Source: Roseibium sp. HPY-6 (lineage in GTDB: Bacteria; Pseudomonadota; Alphaproteobacteria; Rhizobiales; Stappiaceae). From it: a DNA stretch of 64,000 nt. Location of the stretch: positions 558,001-622,000 of the forward strand of contig NZ_JBEWCD010000003.1 in assembly GCF_040530035.1 (NCBI RefSeq), given 5' to 3'. This document shows, piece after piece, positions 18,876 to 26,844 of the stretch. The notes under the pieces are model-generated. The model ran no database searches. It was not told the origin of the DNA and worked only from the letters and a program-made list of their open reading frames with translations. Both the position numbers and the translations under genes were made by a program. Each line of letters starts with the position of its first letter. The stretch's first letter is position 1.

Positions 18876-19087
18876 ATGGGTTTGGAAGTGAGCACTGCTT
18901 CCAGGAGCTCTAGCCTGCCGCGCGCATCGAGCTTTGTGGATTGTTGCAGCAGAGCCGGGTCCGTCTGAACCGCCGTACTTTCGTCATTGGAAGAGTCTTG
19001 ATTTCCTCCGACGCTGAACGCCTTGACCCGTTGCCAGATCAGTTCCCGTAGCGGAGTGGGAGCAGGCTCGAAAAGCGAGTGGGCCAT
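18851..19087 (-). CDS. small hypothetical protein (78 aa)
   Basis: A 78-residue, soluble, mostly helical protein of unknown family. The evidence that it is real is a strong Shine-Dalgarno (AAGGAG, six bases before the ATG) and a sensible composition without low-complexity shadow features. The C-terminal KNKAARS and the stop lie within the trpB terminator stem. It is divergent from the DUF1127 gene. No function is proposed. Confidence 0.65.
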   Translation of the reverse strand: MAHSLFEPAPTPLRELIWQRVKAFSVGGNQDSSNDESTAVQTDPALLQQSTKLDARGRLELLEAVLTSKPIKNKAARS

Positions 19088-19242
19088 TTTCAGCTCCTTA
19101 TCTTGTTAATTTCATCTGGGCCAAGATAAGTGCACTTTGTGCGCATTTGAACCTGCTTTTTCCGCAGATCAGTTAAGCCAGCTATGCATTCTTGTGAGCC
19201 TATCGGGTGGAATTCCGGATGGGAGCCATTCGAAATTGGGAG

Positions 19243-19281
19243 TGCTGCATTGCAATCATATGTGTTGTGTGCAGTGCAGCA
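19243..19281. promoter_or_regulatory. inverted repeat upstream of the DUF1127 gene
   Basis: TGCTGCA at 19243-19249 pairs with TGCAGCA at 19275-19281 around a 25-base spacer, inside a locally AT-rich divergent intergenic region (19088-19349). It could be an operator or leader structure; no known binding motif is recognised. Confidence 0.3.
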
Positions 19282-19349
19282 ATGATTATGTTCACGCAAG
19301 GACATGAACAGTGAAACACCGCTGCTCGGCCAAGACGAAAGGAAACGAA

Positions 19350-19520
19350 ATGAACTTCGATCTTTTGACTGGTTTTGTCCGCGACATCCGCTCTGCTCGC
19401 CGCGCAGCGAACGAGTTTGAACGCCTGAACCGGATGAACTCAACCGAACTTGCACAGCTTGGCCTCGACCGCACCGAGATCTCCAGCTACGCATTCAACA
19501 AGCACTTCAATAAGCGCTGA
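19350..19520 (+). CDS. DUF1127 small protein
   Basis: A 56-residue basic protein with the DUF1127 pattern: an amphipathic first helix (FVRDIRSARRAANEFERLNRM) broken by the LAQLGLDRTEI turn typical of the family. Small DUF1127 proteins of alphaproteobacteria have been linked to RNA binding and to phosphate and stress responses. The ATG at 19350 follows AAAGGAAACG. The gene sits between trpB and trpA, an unusual place. Confidence 0.85.
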   Translation: MNFDLLTGFVRDIRSARRAANEFERLNRMNSTELAQLGLDRTEISSYAFNKHFNKR

Positions 19521-19675
19521 GCAAAAAACCGGGCACCTGCACAGGGTTTCGTTCGGACTTAAGCTTATTGCCCAATTGCCATGTTCTTGATTGACATGGG
19601 CTTGCCCGCTCCCCTACACCGCTCTGAGATTGAAATGAGCAAACGGGCCGCATGAGAGCGGCAGGGGAACGTTGC

Positions 19676-20509
19676 ATGACGGAAACGCGTATAGATCGCC
19701 GCTTCAAGGCTTGTGCCGAGGCGGGCCGGCCGGCCCTGGTTACCTTTGTAACGGCAGGCGATCCCGATCTTGAAACCTCCCAGGCGGTCCTCAACGCATT
19801 GCCGGCAGCCGGAGCCGACGTCATTGAGCTCGGCATGCCCTTTTCAGACCCGATGGCGGAAGGCGTTCCGATCCAGCTTGGCAACCAGCGGGCTCTCGCA
19901 GCCGGTCAGACCATGGACAAGACGCTGGACATGGTGCGCAGCTTCCGCGAGCAGGACAATGACACGCCCATTATCCTCATGGGCTACTACAATCCCATCT
20001 ATGTCCGTGATCCGAAGAAATTCGTCCACGTCGCCAAGGAAGCCGGCGTCGACGGGTTTATCATCGTGGATATACCGGCTGAAGCCGATGATGAACTGTG
20101 TATTCCGGCACTCGAGGCCGGTCTGAATTTCATCCGTCTCGCAACGCCTACGACTGACGACAAACGCCTGCCGGCCGTTCTGGCCAACACATCCGGTTTC
20201 GTCTATTACGTTTCGGTCACCGGCATAACCGGCGCGAACATTGCAGACACAGGCCGGGTGACCGCTGCCGTCAACCGCATCAAGGGACACACCGAACTTC
20301 CCGTCGCTGTCGGATTTGGCGTCAAGACCGCGGACCAGGCAGCGGTCATTGGCAAGGACGCGGATGGTGTTGTCGTTGGATCGGTCCTCGTCAACGCAAT
20401 TCGTGACAGCCTCGACGAGGCGGGCAAGGCCACGGAAGGCACCGTTCAGGCTGTTGTCGATGTCGTCGCCGATCTGGCTGCGGGCTGCAAGCGCGCCCGC
20501 GCAAATTGA
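19676..20509 (+). CDS. trpA: tryptophan synthase alpha chain
   Basis: A 277-residue TIM barrel that cleaves indole-3-glycerol phosphate. The catalytic Glu is in [15 protein letters not shown] and the catalytic Asp in [17 protein letters not shown] near the N-terminus and [11 protein letters not shown] near the C-terminus are conserved. The ATG at 19676 follows CAGGGGAAC. It works in a complex with TrpB but is transcribed apart from it here. accD follows after 81 bases. Confidence 0.96.
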   Translation: MTETRIDRRFKACAEAGRPALVTFVTAGDPDLETSQAVLNALPAAGADVIELGMPFSDPMAEGVPIQLGNQRALAAGQTMDKTLDMVRSFREQDNDTPIILMGYYNPIYVRDPKKFVHVAKEAGVDGFIIVDIPAEADDELCIPALEAGLNFIRLATPTTDDKRLPAVLANTSGFVYYVSVTGITGANIADTGRVTAAVNRIKGHTELPVAVGFGVKTADQAAVIGKDADGVVVGSVLVNAIRDSLDEAGKATEGTVQAVVDVVADLAAGCKRARAN

Positions 20510-20590
20510 TTGGGCCGGTCAAATTGAAGGATTTCAGGCGGACACCATATCTTCGCCTAGTCATTACTCGAGTAAGCGGACGCGTCTGAC

Positions 20591-21565
20591 GTGAACTGGA
20601 TCAACTCTATCGTACGCCCCAAGATTCGCGACCTTTGGAAAAAGCGCGAAGTTCCGGAAAATCTCTGGATCAAGGACCCTGAAACCGGGGAAATGGTGTT
20701 TCACCGGGATCTGGAAGCCAATCTCTGGGTCGTGCCGAATTCCGGCCATCACATGCGCATGCCAGCCCGCAAGCGAGTCGAAGCCTTTTTCGACGATGGC
20801 GACTACACGGACGTCAAAACCCCGGACGTTCAGGCGGATCCTCACAAGTTCCGCGATTCCAAGCGTTATACAGACAGGCTGAAAGAGGCCAGATCCAAGT
20901 CCGGTGAGGACGAGGCCGTGATCGTGGCCCAGGGCAAGGTCAACGGTATGGACATGACCATAGCCGTCCAAAACTTTGAGTTCATCGCCGGTTCACTGGG
21001 CATGGCGGCGGGTGAAGCTATTCTTGCGGGCATGATGAGGGCCGTTGAAGACGGTACACCATTCGTGATGTTCGTGGCCTCGGGCGGTGCGCGCATGCAG
21101 GAGGGCATCCTCTCGCTCATGCAGATGCCGCGCACGACAGTGGGTGTGCAGATGCTTCGCGAGGCAGGCCTTCCTTACGTCGTGGTTCTGACCAATCCGA
21201 CGACCGGAGGCGTCTCCGCCTCCTACGCCATGCTGGGTGACGTTCATATCGCCGAACCGGGTGCGCAGATAGGGTTCGCCGGGCGGCGGGTCATCGAGCA
21301 GACTGTGCGGGAAAAACTGCCGGAAGACTTTCAGACCGCCGAGTACCTGCTGGATCATGGCATGATCGATATGGTGGTCTCGCGTCAGGAGCTGAAGGAA
21401 ACGATTGCGCGCATATGCGGTATCCTGATGAAGCGGGAAGTCGAACTGCCAAAGCTTGAGGCCCCGGAACCCGAAGAGCCTGCTGAAGAGCCCGCTGCAG
21501 AGGAAGCAGCGGAAGAGACCCCGGCGGAAGACAAGGACGCGCGGGAAACCGAACCAGCCAGCTGA
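20591..21565 (+). CDS. accD: acetyl-CoA carboxylase carboxyltransferase subunit beta
   Basis: A 324-residue subunit that, with AccA, carboxylates acetyl-CoA to malonyl-CoA. The carboxyltransferase core is clear ([46 protein letters not shown]). The N-terminal zinc ribbon of E. coli AccD has no Cys ligands here ([13 protein letters not shown]), a known loss in rhizobia. The last 40 residues are an acidic Pro/Glu/Ala tail. The start is GTG, matching [13 protein letters not shown] of relatives. The trpA-accD-folC order is conserved in the order. Confidence 0.95.
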   Translation: MNWINSIVRPKIRDLWKKREVPENLWIKDPETGEMVFHRDLEANLWVVPNSGHHMRMPARKRVEAFFDDGDYTDVKTPDVQADPHKFRDSKRYTDRLKEARSKSGEDEAVIVAQGKVNGMDMTIAVQNFEFIAGSLGMAAGEAILAGMMRAVEDGTPFVMFVASGGARMQEGILSLMQMPRTTVGVQMLREAGLPYVVVLTNPTTGGVSASYAMLGDVHIAEPGAQIGFAGRRVIEQTVREKLPEDFQTAEYLLDHGMIDMVVSRQELKETIARICGILMKREVELPKLEAPEPEEPAEEPAAEEAAEETPAEDKDARETEPAS

Positions 21566-21713
21566 CATGTCGGATTGGAGTGCCGAATTTCCCTGATAGT
21601 GTCGCGAAAGCGGCATATTCCGACAAAACGAACGGGTCCGCTTGTCAAGCCGACAACCATCCCCTAAAGGCCGTAAAGAGCAAAACCGGATATAGGACCC
21701 TTCGGAGGGCACC

Positions 21714-23030
21714 CTGGATCAGATAACCAAAATCCTGGATAGGCTGCTTGCGCTGCACCCGAAGGAGATCGACCTCTCACTCGGACGGATGCATCGCTTG
21801 CTGGATGCGCTCGGCAATCCGGAGCACAAGCTTCCGCCGGTGATCCATGTGGCGGGCACCAACGGAAAAGGCTCGGTCACGGCCACGATGCGCGCGATCC
21901 TGGAAGCCGCCGGAAAGCGTTGCCACGTCTATACATCGCCGCATCTCGTCTCGTTCAACGAACGTATCCGGCTCGGCACGGACGGCGCCTTCGTTTCCGA
22001 TCCCGTTCTCTACGACGCTCTTCATCGGTGTGAAGAAGCCAATGACGGTGAAGAAATCACCTTCTTTGAAATCACGACCGCAGCTGCCTTCCTGATCTTT
22101 TCCGAACATCCCGCCGACGTTCTCCTCTTGGAAGTCGGGCTTGGAGGCCGTCTCGACGCGACCAATGTCGTTGAAGACCCGATCGCCACGGTAATCACGC
22201 CGGTTTCGATGGATCACGAGAAGTTTCTGGGGGACGACATAGGCGCGATCGCTCAGGAAAAAGCCGGAATTATCAAAGCTGGCATACCGGTCATCTCTGC
22301 CGCTCAGCCCGAAGATGCCCTTCCGCCGATTATTCGACGGGCGGCGCGGCTTCGTTCCCCGCTTAAGATCCTGGGTCAAGATTTCGTGGCGCAATCTGAT
22401 CAGGGCCGCATGGCCTTCCAGGACGATGACGGGCTTCTCGATTTGCCGCTGCCGGTTCTGGGCGGTGGACATCAGTTCGACAATGCAGGTCTTGCGGTTG
22501 CAACGCTGAAGGCTGCAGGGTTGCTGCCGGATGAAAACACGATCGCGCAGGGCTTGAGGTCCGTCAATTGGCCGGGGCGCTTGCAGCCGATCATGCATGG
22601 CCCTTTGCTGGATCTTTGCCCGCAAGGCGCTGAGGTGTGGGTCGACGGCGGCCATAATCCGGGCGCCGGGGTTTCTGTTGCCCAGTTCATGGGCGAGCAG
22701 GAGGAACGGTCCCCGCGCCCGCTTTATGTCGTGGCCGGAATGCTGACGACCAAGGATCCCGTCGGCTTCTTTCGGCCGTTCCATGGTCTGGTCCGTCACG
22801 TTGGCACCGTTCCGATATCCTCGACAACGACCGCCAGGTCCCCGGAGGAGCTTGCAGACCTTGCACGTTGCGCAGGTTTGGAAGCAACGCCCTTTCAATC
22901 ACTGGACGCCGCGCTCGCGGATGTGGCAGCTTGTTCTGAAAAGGATGGTGAACCGCCTCGGATCCTGATCTGCGGTTCGCTTTATCTCGCGGGCGAAGCC
23001 CTGGCACGGAATGGATCTGCTCCGGATTGA
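21714..23030 (+). CDS. folC: bifunctional folylpolyglutamate/dihydrofolate synthase
   Basis: An ATP-dependent ligase adding glutamates to folate, about 438 residues. The P-loop VAGTNGKGSVTA, the DVLLLEVGLGGRLDATNV strand and the C-terminal WVDGGHNPGAG are diagnostic. The conserved N-terminus LDRLLALHPKEIDLSLGR lies upstream of the first ATG (21789), yet no ATG, GTG or TTG exists between that region and the in-frame stop at 21693. A CTG at 21714 sits four bases after a perfect GGAGGG and aligns with the expected first Met, so a CTG start is proposed. Confidence 0.88.
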   Translation: MDQITKILDRLLALHPKEIDLSLGRMHRLLDALGNPEHKLPPVIHVAGTNGKGSVTATMRAILEAAGKRCHVYTSPHLVSFNERIRLGTDGAFVSDPVLYDALHRCEEANDGEEITFFEITTAAAFLIFSEHPADVLLLEVGLGGRLDATNVVEDPIATVITPVSMDHEKFLGDDIGAIAQEKAGIIKAGIPVISAAQPEDALPPIIRRAARLRSPLKILGQDFVAQSDQGRMAFQDDDGLLDLPLPVLGGGHQFDNAGLAVATLKAAGLLPDENTIAQGLRSVNWPGRLQPIMHGPLLDLCPQGAEVWVDGGHNPGAGVSVAQFMGEQEERSPRPLYVVAGMLTTKDPVGFFRPFHGLVRHVGTVPISSTTTARSPEELADLARCAGLEATPFQSLDAALADVAACSEKDGEPPRILICGSLYLAGEALARNGSAPD

Positions 23031-23064
23031 CATCCTGCCGGGACCCCAAAAGGAGACCTGTTGG

Positions 23065-24327
23065 ATGCACGTGTTCCCTAAATCCAGTGCTGTAGTTGCC
23101 GGTGTCATGCTGGGCGTCGCCCTCGGCATTCAGCCGGCGATGGCCCTTTCAGAACAGTACGAAACACCCCCGGAGCAGGATCCTGCCGTCGTGCTGGAGG
23201 GAAAGGAAAACGGTCCGGGCTACGCCGTCCTGTCTCCGGTTCGAAGCGACGGTTTTCTGCGGATCTATCAGTTGCAGACGGAAGAAGGTGTTGAACAGAT
23301 TGAGGGGGACGGGCTTCTCAAGCTCCGTCTGGCGGAAATCAGGGTTCTGGTTGCGCTGGAGAGCCTGAAGAACGACGCCAGTTTTCTGGACGGGCTCAAG
23401 GAAGCTGCCAAGAAACCAGTTGATTTCGTCGAAAGCACCGTGACCGATCCGGTCGGAACCGCCAAGAGCACCGTGTCGGGCGTCGGGCGCATGTTCGGCC
23501 GGTTGACCAAGGGCGTTGAGGAAGCGGTATCGGGAAAAGGCGGCTCGCCGGCGGATCTCGCCAAGGCCATCACAGGACAGGCACGGGCCGAGCGCGAGCT
23601 CGCCGTGGAACTTGGGGTCGATCCCTATACCTTCTATGCGCCCTTATCTGAAAAACTGAACGAAACAGCGAGCGTGACAACGGCGGGAAGCTGGACCGTC
23701 ACGGCAATCACCGCCCTGTTGCCGGGTGGCATGATCGTTTCTGCCGCGCGTCAGGCGGACAATTTCCGGACCGTGATCGTCGACAGCACACCGGCTGAAC
23801 TGGAAGAACGCACCGCCACGGCTTTTCGCAATGCAGGTGTTTCGGAGCAGACAATTTCAAGAGTTGCCGCGAACCCGTTCTATACGGCGTCGGAGAAGGT
23901 CATCATGGCCTATCAGCTCCAGGCGATGCCGAGCGTTCAGGACCTCGACCTTATCGCAGCCAAGGCAGCAGATGCTGAAAGCAGGGACATAGCCTATTTC
24001 CAGCTGCGCCGCATTGTCCTTCTGGAAACCTACAATCGGACAATTTCCGGCCTGGGACAGGTCCGGGATGTAAACGGCATTCCGGTCGCGATCAGACGCG
24101 ACGGACTGGCAGCCGTTGTCCTGCCGCTCGACATGGTCGCCTGGACGCAGACCGTGGCCCGCACCTTCTCGTCAATCCACGAGGGCATGGCCGGGTTGCC
24201 GTTCCCGCCCTCGGGCGTCGATTTCCTGATCACGGGTGATCTTACACCGCTCGCCGCCGAACGCATCGCATCCTTCGGCTGGGAAATCACCGGAAACTAT
24301 CCGATGCCGAAAGGGCCGGTTCACTAG
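23065..24327 (+). CDS. unknown exported protein (420 aa)
   Basis: I do not recognise a family. The start ATG follows AGGAGA by nine bases. The protein opens with a good signal peptide (VVAGVMLGVALGIQPAMA, cleavage after Ala-Leu-Ala-like residues). The mature part is mixed: an early strand-rich stretch (GPGYAVLSPVRSDGFLRIY), then helices with a glycine/threonine-containing amphipathic segment (VGTAKSTVSGVGRMFGRLTKGVEEAVSG), and a helical C-terminal half. It follows folC by 34 bases and may share its transcript. A role in the periplasm is inferred only from the signal. Confidence 0.75.
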   Translation: MHVFPKSSAVVAGVMLGVALGIQPAMALSEQYETPPEQDPAVVLEGKENGPGYAVLSPVRSDGFLRIYQLQTEEGVEQIEGDGLLKLRLAEIRVLVALESLKNDASFLDGLKEAAKKPVDFVESTVTDPVGTAKSTVSGVGRMFGRLTKGVEEAVSGKGGSPADLAKAITGQARAERELAVELGVDPYTFYAPLSEKLNETASVTTAGSWTVTAITALLPGGMIVSAARQADNFRTVIVDSTPAELEERTATAFRNAGVSEQTISRVAANPFYTASEKVIMAYQLQAMPSVQDLDLIAAKAADAESRDIAYFQLRRIVLLETYNRTISGLGQVRDVNGIPVAIRRDGLAAVVLPLDMVAWTQTVARTFSSIHEGMAGLPFPPSGVDFLITGDLTPLAAERIASFGWEITGNYPMPKGPVH

Positions 24328-24363
24328 GTTGAATGCTGCGCAAGCCCAACACACTCTGCAGGT

Positions 24364-24690
24364 TCATCCTTTCGGCGGCCAGGGTTTGTCTATCGCACTC
24401 TCCCACAGACCATTGAATTCCTCCTCGGTAATCGAGATCAGGGGAGCCTCGTTTGCGTACTTGAGAAACGGCCCGTGGACGAGAGATCTGTGTTCCGGGG
24501 GCCGGAAGTCAGAACCTTCTCGCTCGGCGAGCTTGACGCTGTTTCTGACGGCCCGGCCATCAGAATAAAGGTCTACAATACGCGAGACGAAGTCTGTTTC
24601 CTGAACGACTTCGTAGTTCGTACTCACGGGATTGTTGCCTGGTGAATCTTCGTTTGGCCAAGTGTATCGGAAATACAATAATGTTTTCAT
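24364..24690 (-). CDS. DUF6881-like small protein (possible orphan immunity-type protein)
   Basis: A 108-residue protein whose layout resembles the DUF6881 family: an opening beta strand (KTLLYFRYTW), a Tyr-Glu-Val strand, an aspartate-rich turn (IVDLYSDGRAV) and a C-terminal ITEEEFNGLWESAI helix. DUF6881 proteins are often found in polymorphic-toxin immunity islands, but no toxin is visible nearby. The ribosome site is weak. Assignment is by eye and moderate. Confidence 0.6.
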   Translation of the reverse strand: MKTLLYFRYTWPNEDSPGNNPVSTNYEVVQETDFVSRIVDLYSDGRAVRNSVKLAEREGSDFRPPEHRSLVHGPFLKYANEAPLISITEEEFNGLWESAIDKPWPPKG

Positions 24691-24819
24691 CACTGCTTCG
24701 CAGAGCTTGCGGAAGGGACGGACACTCTAGCGTAAATTTCAAGAGGACAATGCTGGGATTTTTCACTGGTTCGAAGCGTCGCCGCTTTTGTGAGAGGAGG
24801 GCTTGATTAAATGCTCAAA

Positions 24820-24930
24820 CCCTCATCCTGAGGAAGCGCGTTAGCGCTGTCTCGAAGGATGGGCGTTAAGAACACAATACGCGGCCCATCCTTCGAGGCT
24901 TCGCTGCGCTTTGCACCTCAGGATGAAGGG
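24820..24930. repeat. palindromic repeat element (CATCCTGAGG type)
   Basis: A 111-base element with outer arms CCTCATCCTGAGG / CCTCAGGATGAAGG and an inner perfect 13-base-pair hairpin (24852-24864 with 24884-24896, TCGAAGGATGGGC). This sequence type is a common dispersed palindrome in alphaproteobacteria. Confidence 0.8.
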
Positions 24931-24970
24931 AGCAATAAACTCCCAGTATGCTAGTCGGCCCAATAGTCTT

Positions 24971-25055
24971 GTCATCCCTGCGCAGGCAGGGATCCAGTCA
25001 TCGCAGGCCTCGGGTACTGGGTCCCGGTCTTGGCTAACGCCAAACCGGGACGACA
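24971..25055. repeat. palindromic repeat element (GTCATCCCTGC type)
   Basis: Two adjacent hairpins: ATCCCTGC-GCAG-GCAGGGAT (24974-24993) and GTCCCGGT...ACCGGGAC (25021-25051) with an inner TTGGC/GCCAA stem, bounded by GTCATCCC and GGGACGAC. Confidence 0.75.
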
Positions 25056-25124
25056 ATCGAAGGATTTGTTTGAGCTTGGCATTGCTTCTGATGGTTCCAT
25101 CGTTTTGAAGCTAACCTTGATCGC

Positions 25125-25236
25125 GTCATCCCGGCCAAGCGAAGCGCGCGACGGGATCGGTGCGCCGATTAAGCCGTTACTTGGACGAATTGACGCCACG
25201 GCCCTGGATCTTCGCCGTGTTACGTCCAGGGATGAC
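25125..25236. repeat. degenerate palindromic repeat related to the 15.3-kb element
   Basis: Bounded by GTCATCCC (25125) and GGGATGAC (25229). The left half, with CGTCATCCCGGCCAAGCG, is the reverse complement of the left half of the repeat copies flanking the GIY-YIG gene, with several changes. A second small stem CCTGGA/TCCAGG is near its right end. Confidence 0.7.
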
Positions 25237-25272
25237 GAAATGAACGAACGGGGAATTGGTGGCCCCGCTCGC

Positions 25273-26190
25273 CTAAACACACTCCAGAACCGGCCCTGCA
25301 AGCCCGGTTTCCCAGCCGAGAATCGCGCGTTTGCGGGTGAGGCCCCAGTGATAGCCGCCGATCTTGCCGCCCTTGGCCAAAACCCTGTGGCATGGAACGA
25401 CGAAGGAGATCGGATTGCGGCCAACGGCGGATCCAACGGCTCGTGAGGCCTTCGGTTTGCTGATCGACGCGGCAACGTCGGAATAGGTCGTCGCCTGGCC
25501 CATGGGGATTTTCAAAAGGGTCTGCCACACTCTGATTTCGAAATCCGTTCCGATCATGACGACATTGAGCGGCTGGTCTTCCTGCCACCTGGCGGGGTCG
25601 AAGACACGCTTCGCATATGAGGCGGTGGCATCCTGGTCGTGACCGTAGACGGCTGACGGCCAGCGCTCGCACATATCGGTCAATGCGGATTGTTCTTCCC
25701 CCGGATCGGCGAAACCGAGACCGGCCAGACCCTTGTCGGTGGCCATGATCAGGACCTGCCCGAACGGCGAGGGATGGAAGCCATAGGCGATTTGCAGGCC
25801 TTCACCGCGGGCGCGGTAGTCGCCGGGTGTCATGGCCTCATGGGTCACGAACAGATCATGCAGACGGGAAGAGCCGGACAGGCCGACCTCGTACGACGCG
25901 TCAAGGACGCTTGCGGAATCGCGCAGGAGCGCCTTGGCATGATCCAGTGTGATGGCCTGAAGGAACTGCTTGGGGGTCAGGCCCGCCCAGCGCGAGAAGA
26001 CACGCTGCAGCTGGATCGGTTGCAGATCCGCTTCCTTTGCGAGCTGCTCGAGCGTCGGTTGCTCGCGCCAGTCATTGGTGATCCGCTTGAGGGTCTGGCG
26101 GACGACTGCATAGTTTTCTGCGGCCTCTTCGCCGACCGAAATCGGTTCCGGTTTCGGCGCGAGGCTGGAAAGATCGATTGCCTTGGTCAT
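25273..26190 (-). CDS. AraC-type regulator/O6-methylguanine-DNA methyltransferase fusion (Ada C-terminal type)
   Basis: A 305-residue fusion. Residues about 25-125 are an AraC-type helix-turn-helix (LEQLAKEADLQPIQLQRVF, GLTPKQFLQA). Residues about 130-305 are the suicide methyltransferase, with the acceptor Cys in VVPCHRVLAKGG and the GQATTYSDVA motif. The N-terminal zinc/methylphosphotriester domain of E. coli Ada is absent, so the classical Ada self-activation through the N-terminal Cys is not possible. The protein repairs O6-alkylguanine; any transcription role would use another signal. Confidence 0.9.
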   Translation of the reverse strand: MTKAIDLSSLAPKPEPISVGEEAAENYAVVRQTLKRITNDWREQPTLEQLAKEADLQPIQLQRVFSRWAGLTPKQFLQAITLDHAKALLRDSASVLDASYEVGLSGSSRLHDLFVTHEAMTPGDYRARGEGLQIAYGFHPSPFGQVLIMATDKGLAGLGFADPGEEQSALTDMCERWPSAVYGHDQDATASYAKRVFDPARWQEDQPLNVVMIGTDFEIRVWQTLLKIPMGQATTYSDVAASISKPKASRAVGSAVGRNPISFVVPCHRVLAKGGKIGGYHWGLTRKRAILGWETGLAGPVLECV

Positions 26191-26273
26191 GTCGAACTCA
26201 TCGCTTGTTCGGTTTCGATCTTACTTTAGGAAGCGTTCGGCGAAAGAGCGACCCGTTTTGCGAGGGGCAGGAT

Positions 26274-26717
26274 CTAACGGTTGGGCATGACCGCCGGACC
26301 TTTTCGCGTGTTGAGCAGCAGATTGGTCTCCGACCCGGTGATGCCTTCGATCAGCCGAATGCGATTGAGTGCATCGTCGAAGGCGGCAAGGTCCCGTGTC
26401 GCGACATCGAGAACCAGATCCCATTTGCCGTTGGTCGAATGAATCGCGCGGACTTCCGTCATGGCTCCCAGGGCGCGGATCACCGGGTCCGTATTGTGTC
26501 CGTCGACCACAAGCAATGTCACGGCACGGATCGGCAGGTCGCGCCAGTCATCACGCAGTACGGCGGTGTATCCGAGGATTTCGCCCGCTGCCTGAAGCTT
26601 TTCCATGCGGGAGCGGACTGTCGCGCGGGACACCTTCAGATCGCTTGCCAGATCGGACACCGAACGGCGGCCATCGTTACGAAGTAGCGAGATGAGTCGA
26701 AGATCCAGATCGTCCAT
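26274..26717 (-). CDS. Lrp/AsnC family transcriptional regulator
   Basis: A 147-residue regulator with an N-terminal helix-turn-helix (LISLLRNDGRRSVSDLASDLKVSRATVRSRM) and a C-terminal RAM ligand-binding domain ending in the LIEGITGSETNLLL strand. It is divergent from the arginase gene, 127 bases apart, so it is the likely arginine- or ornithine-responsive regulator of arginase and ornithine cyclodeaminase, by analogy with PutR/OcdR-type systems. That target assignment is inference from position. Confidence 0.88.
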   Translation of the reverse strand: MDDLDLRLISLLRNDGRRSVSDLASDLKVSRATVRSRMEKLQAAGEILGYTAVLRDDWRDLPIRAVTLLVVDGHNTDPVIRALGAMTEVRAIHSTNGKWDLVLDVATRDLAAFDDALNRIRLIEGITGSETNLLLNTRKGPAVMPNR

Positions 26718-26844
26718 TTTATCATTTTGAGTAGTTTTGTTTACCAGATCGATAAATCAGACTGCTCATTTGATCAAGTCATGGGATTTACTCCGCCGCG
26801 TGTATTGCCCAGATTTGCCGGATCGAGGGCAGATAGAGCGAACC

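Larger units (their letters stand above)
24691..25272. other. repeat-rich intergenic region
   Basis: About 580 bases without a supported gene, between two minus-strand genes. It holds three palindromic elements listed separately (24820-24930, 24971-25055, 25125-25236). Short open frames crossing them are repeat artefacts. Confidence 0.8.

Noticed and set aside
25030..25446. 138-aa plus-strand frame across the repeat cluster
   Set aside because: It runs through degenerate palindromes and is antisense to the Ada-type gene; no ribosome site or family features.
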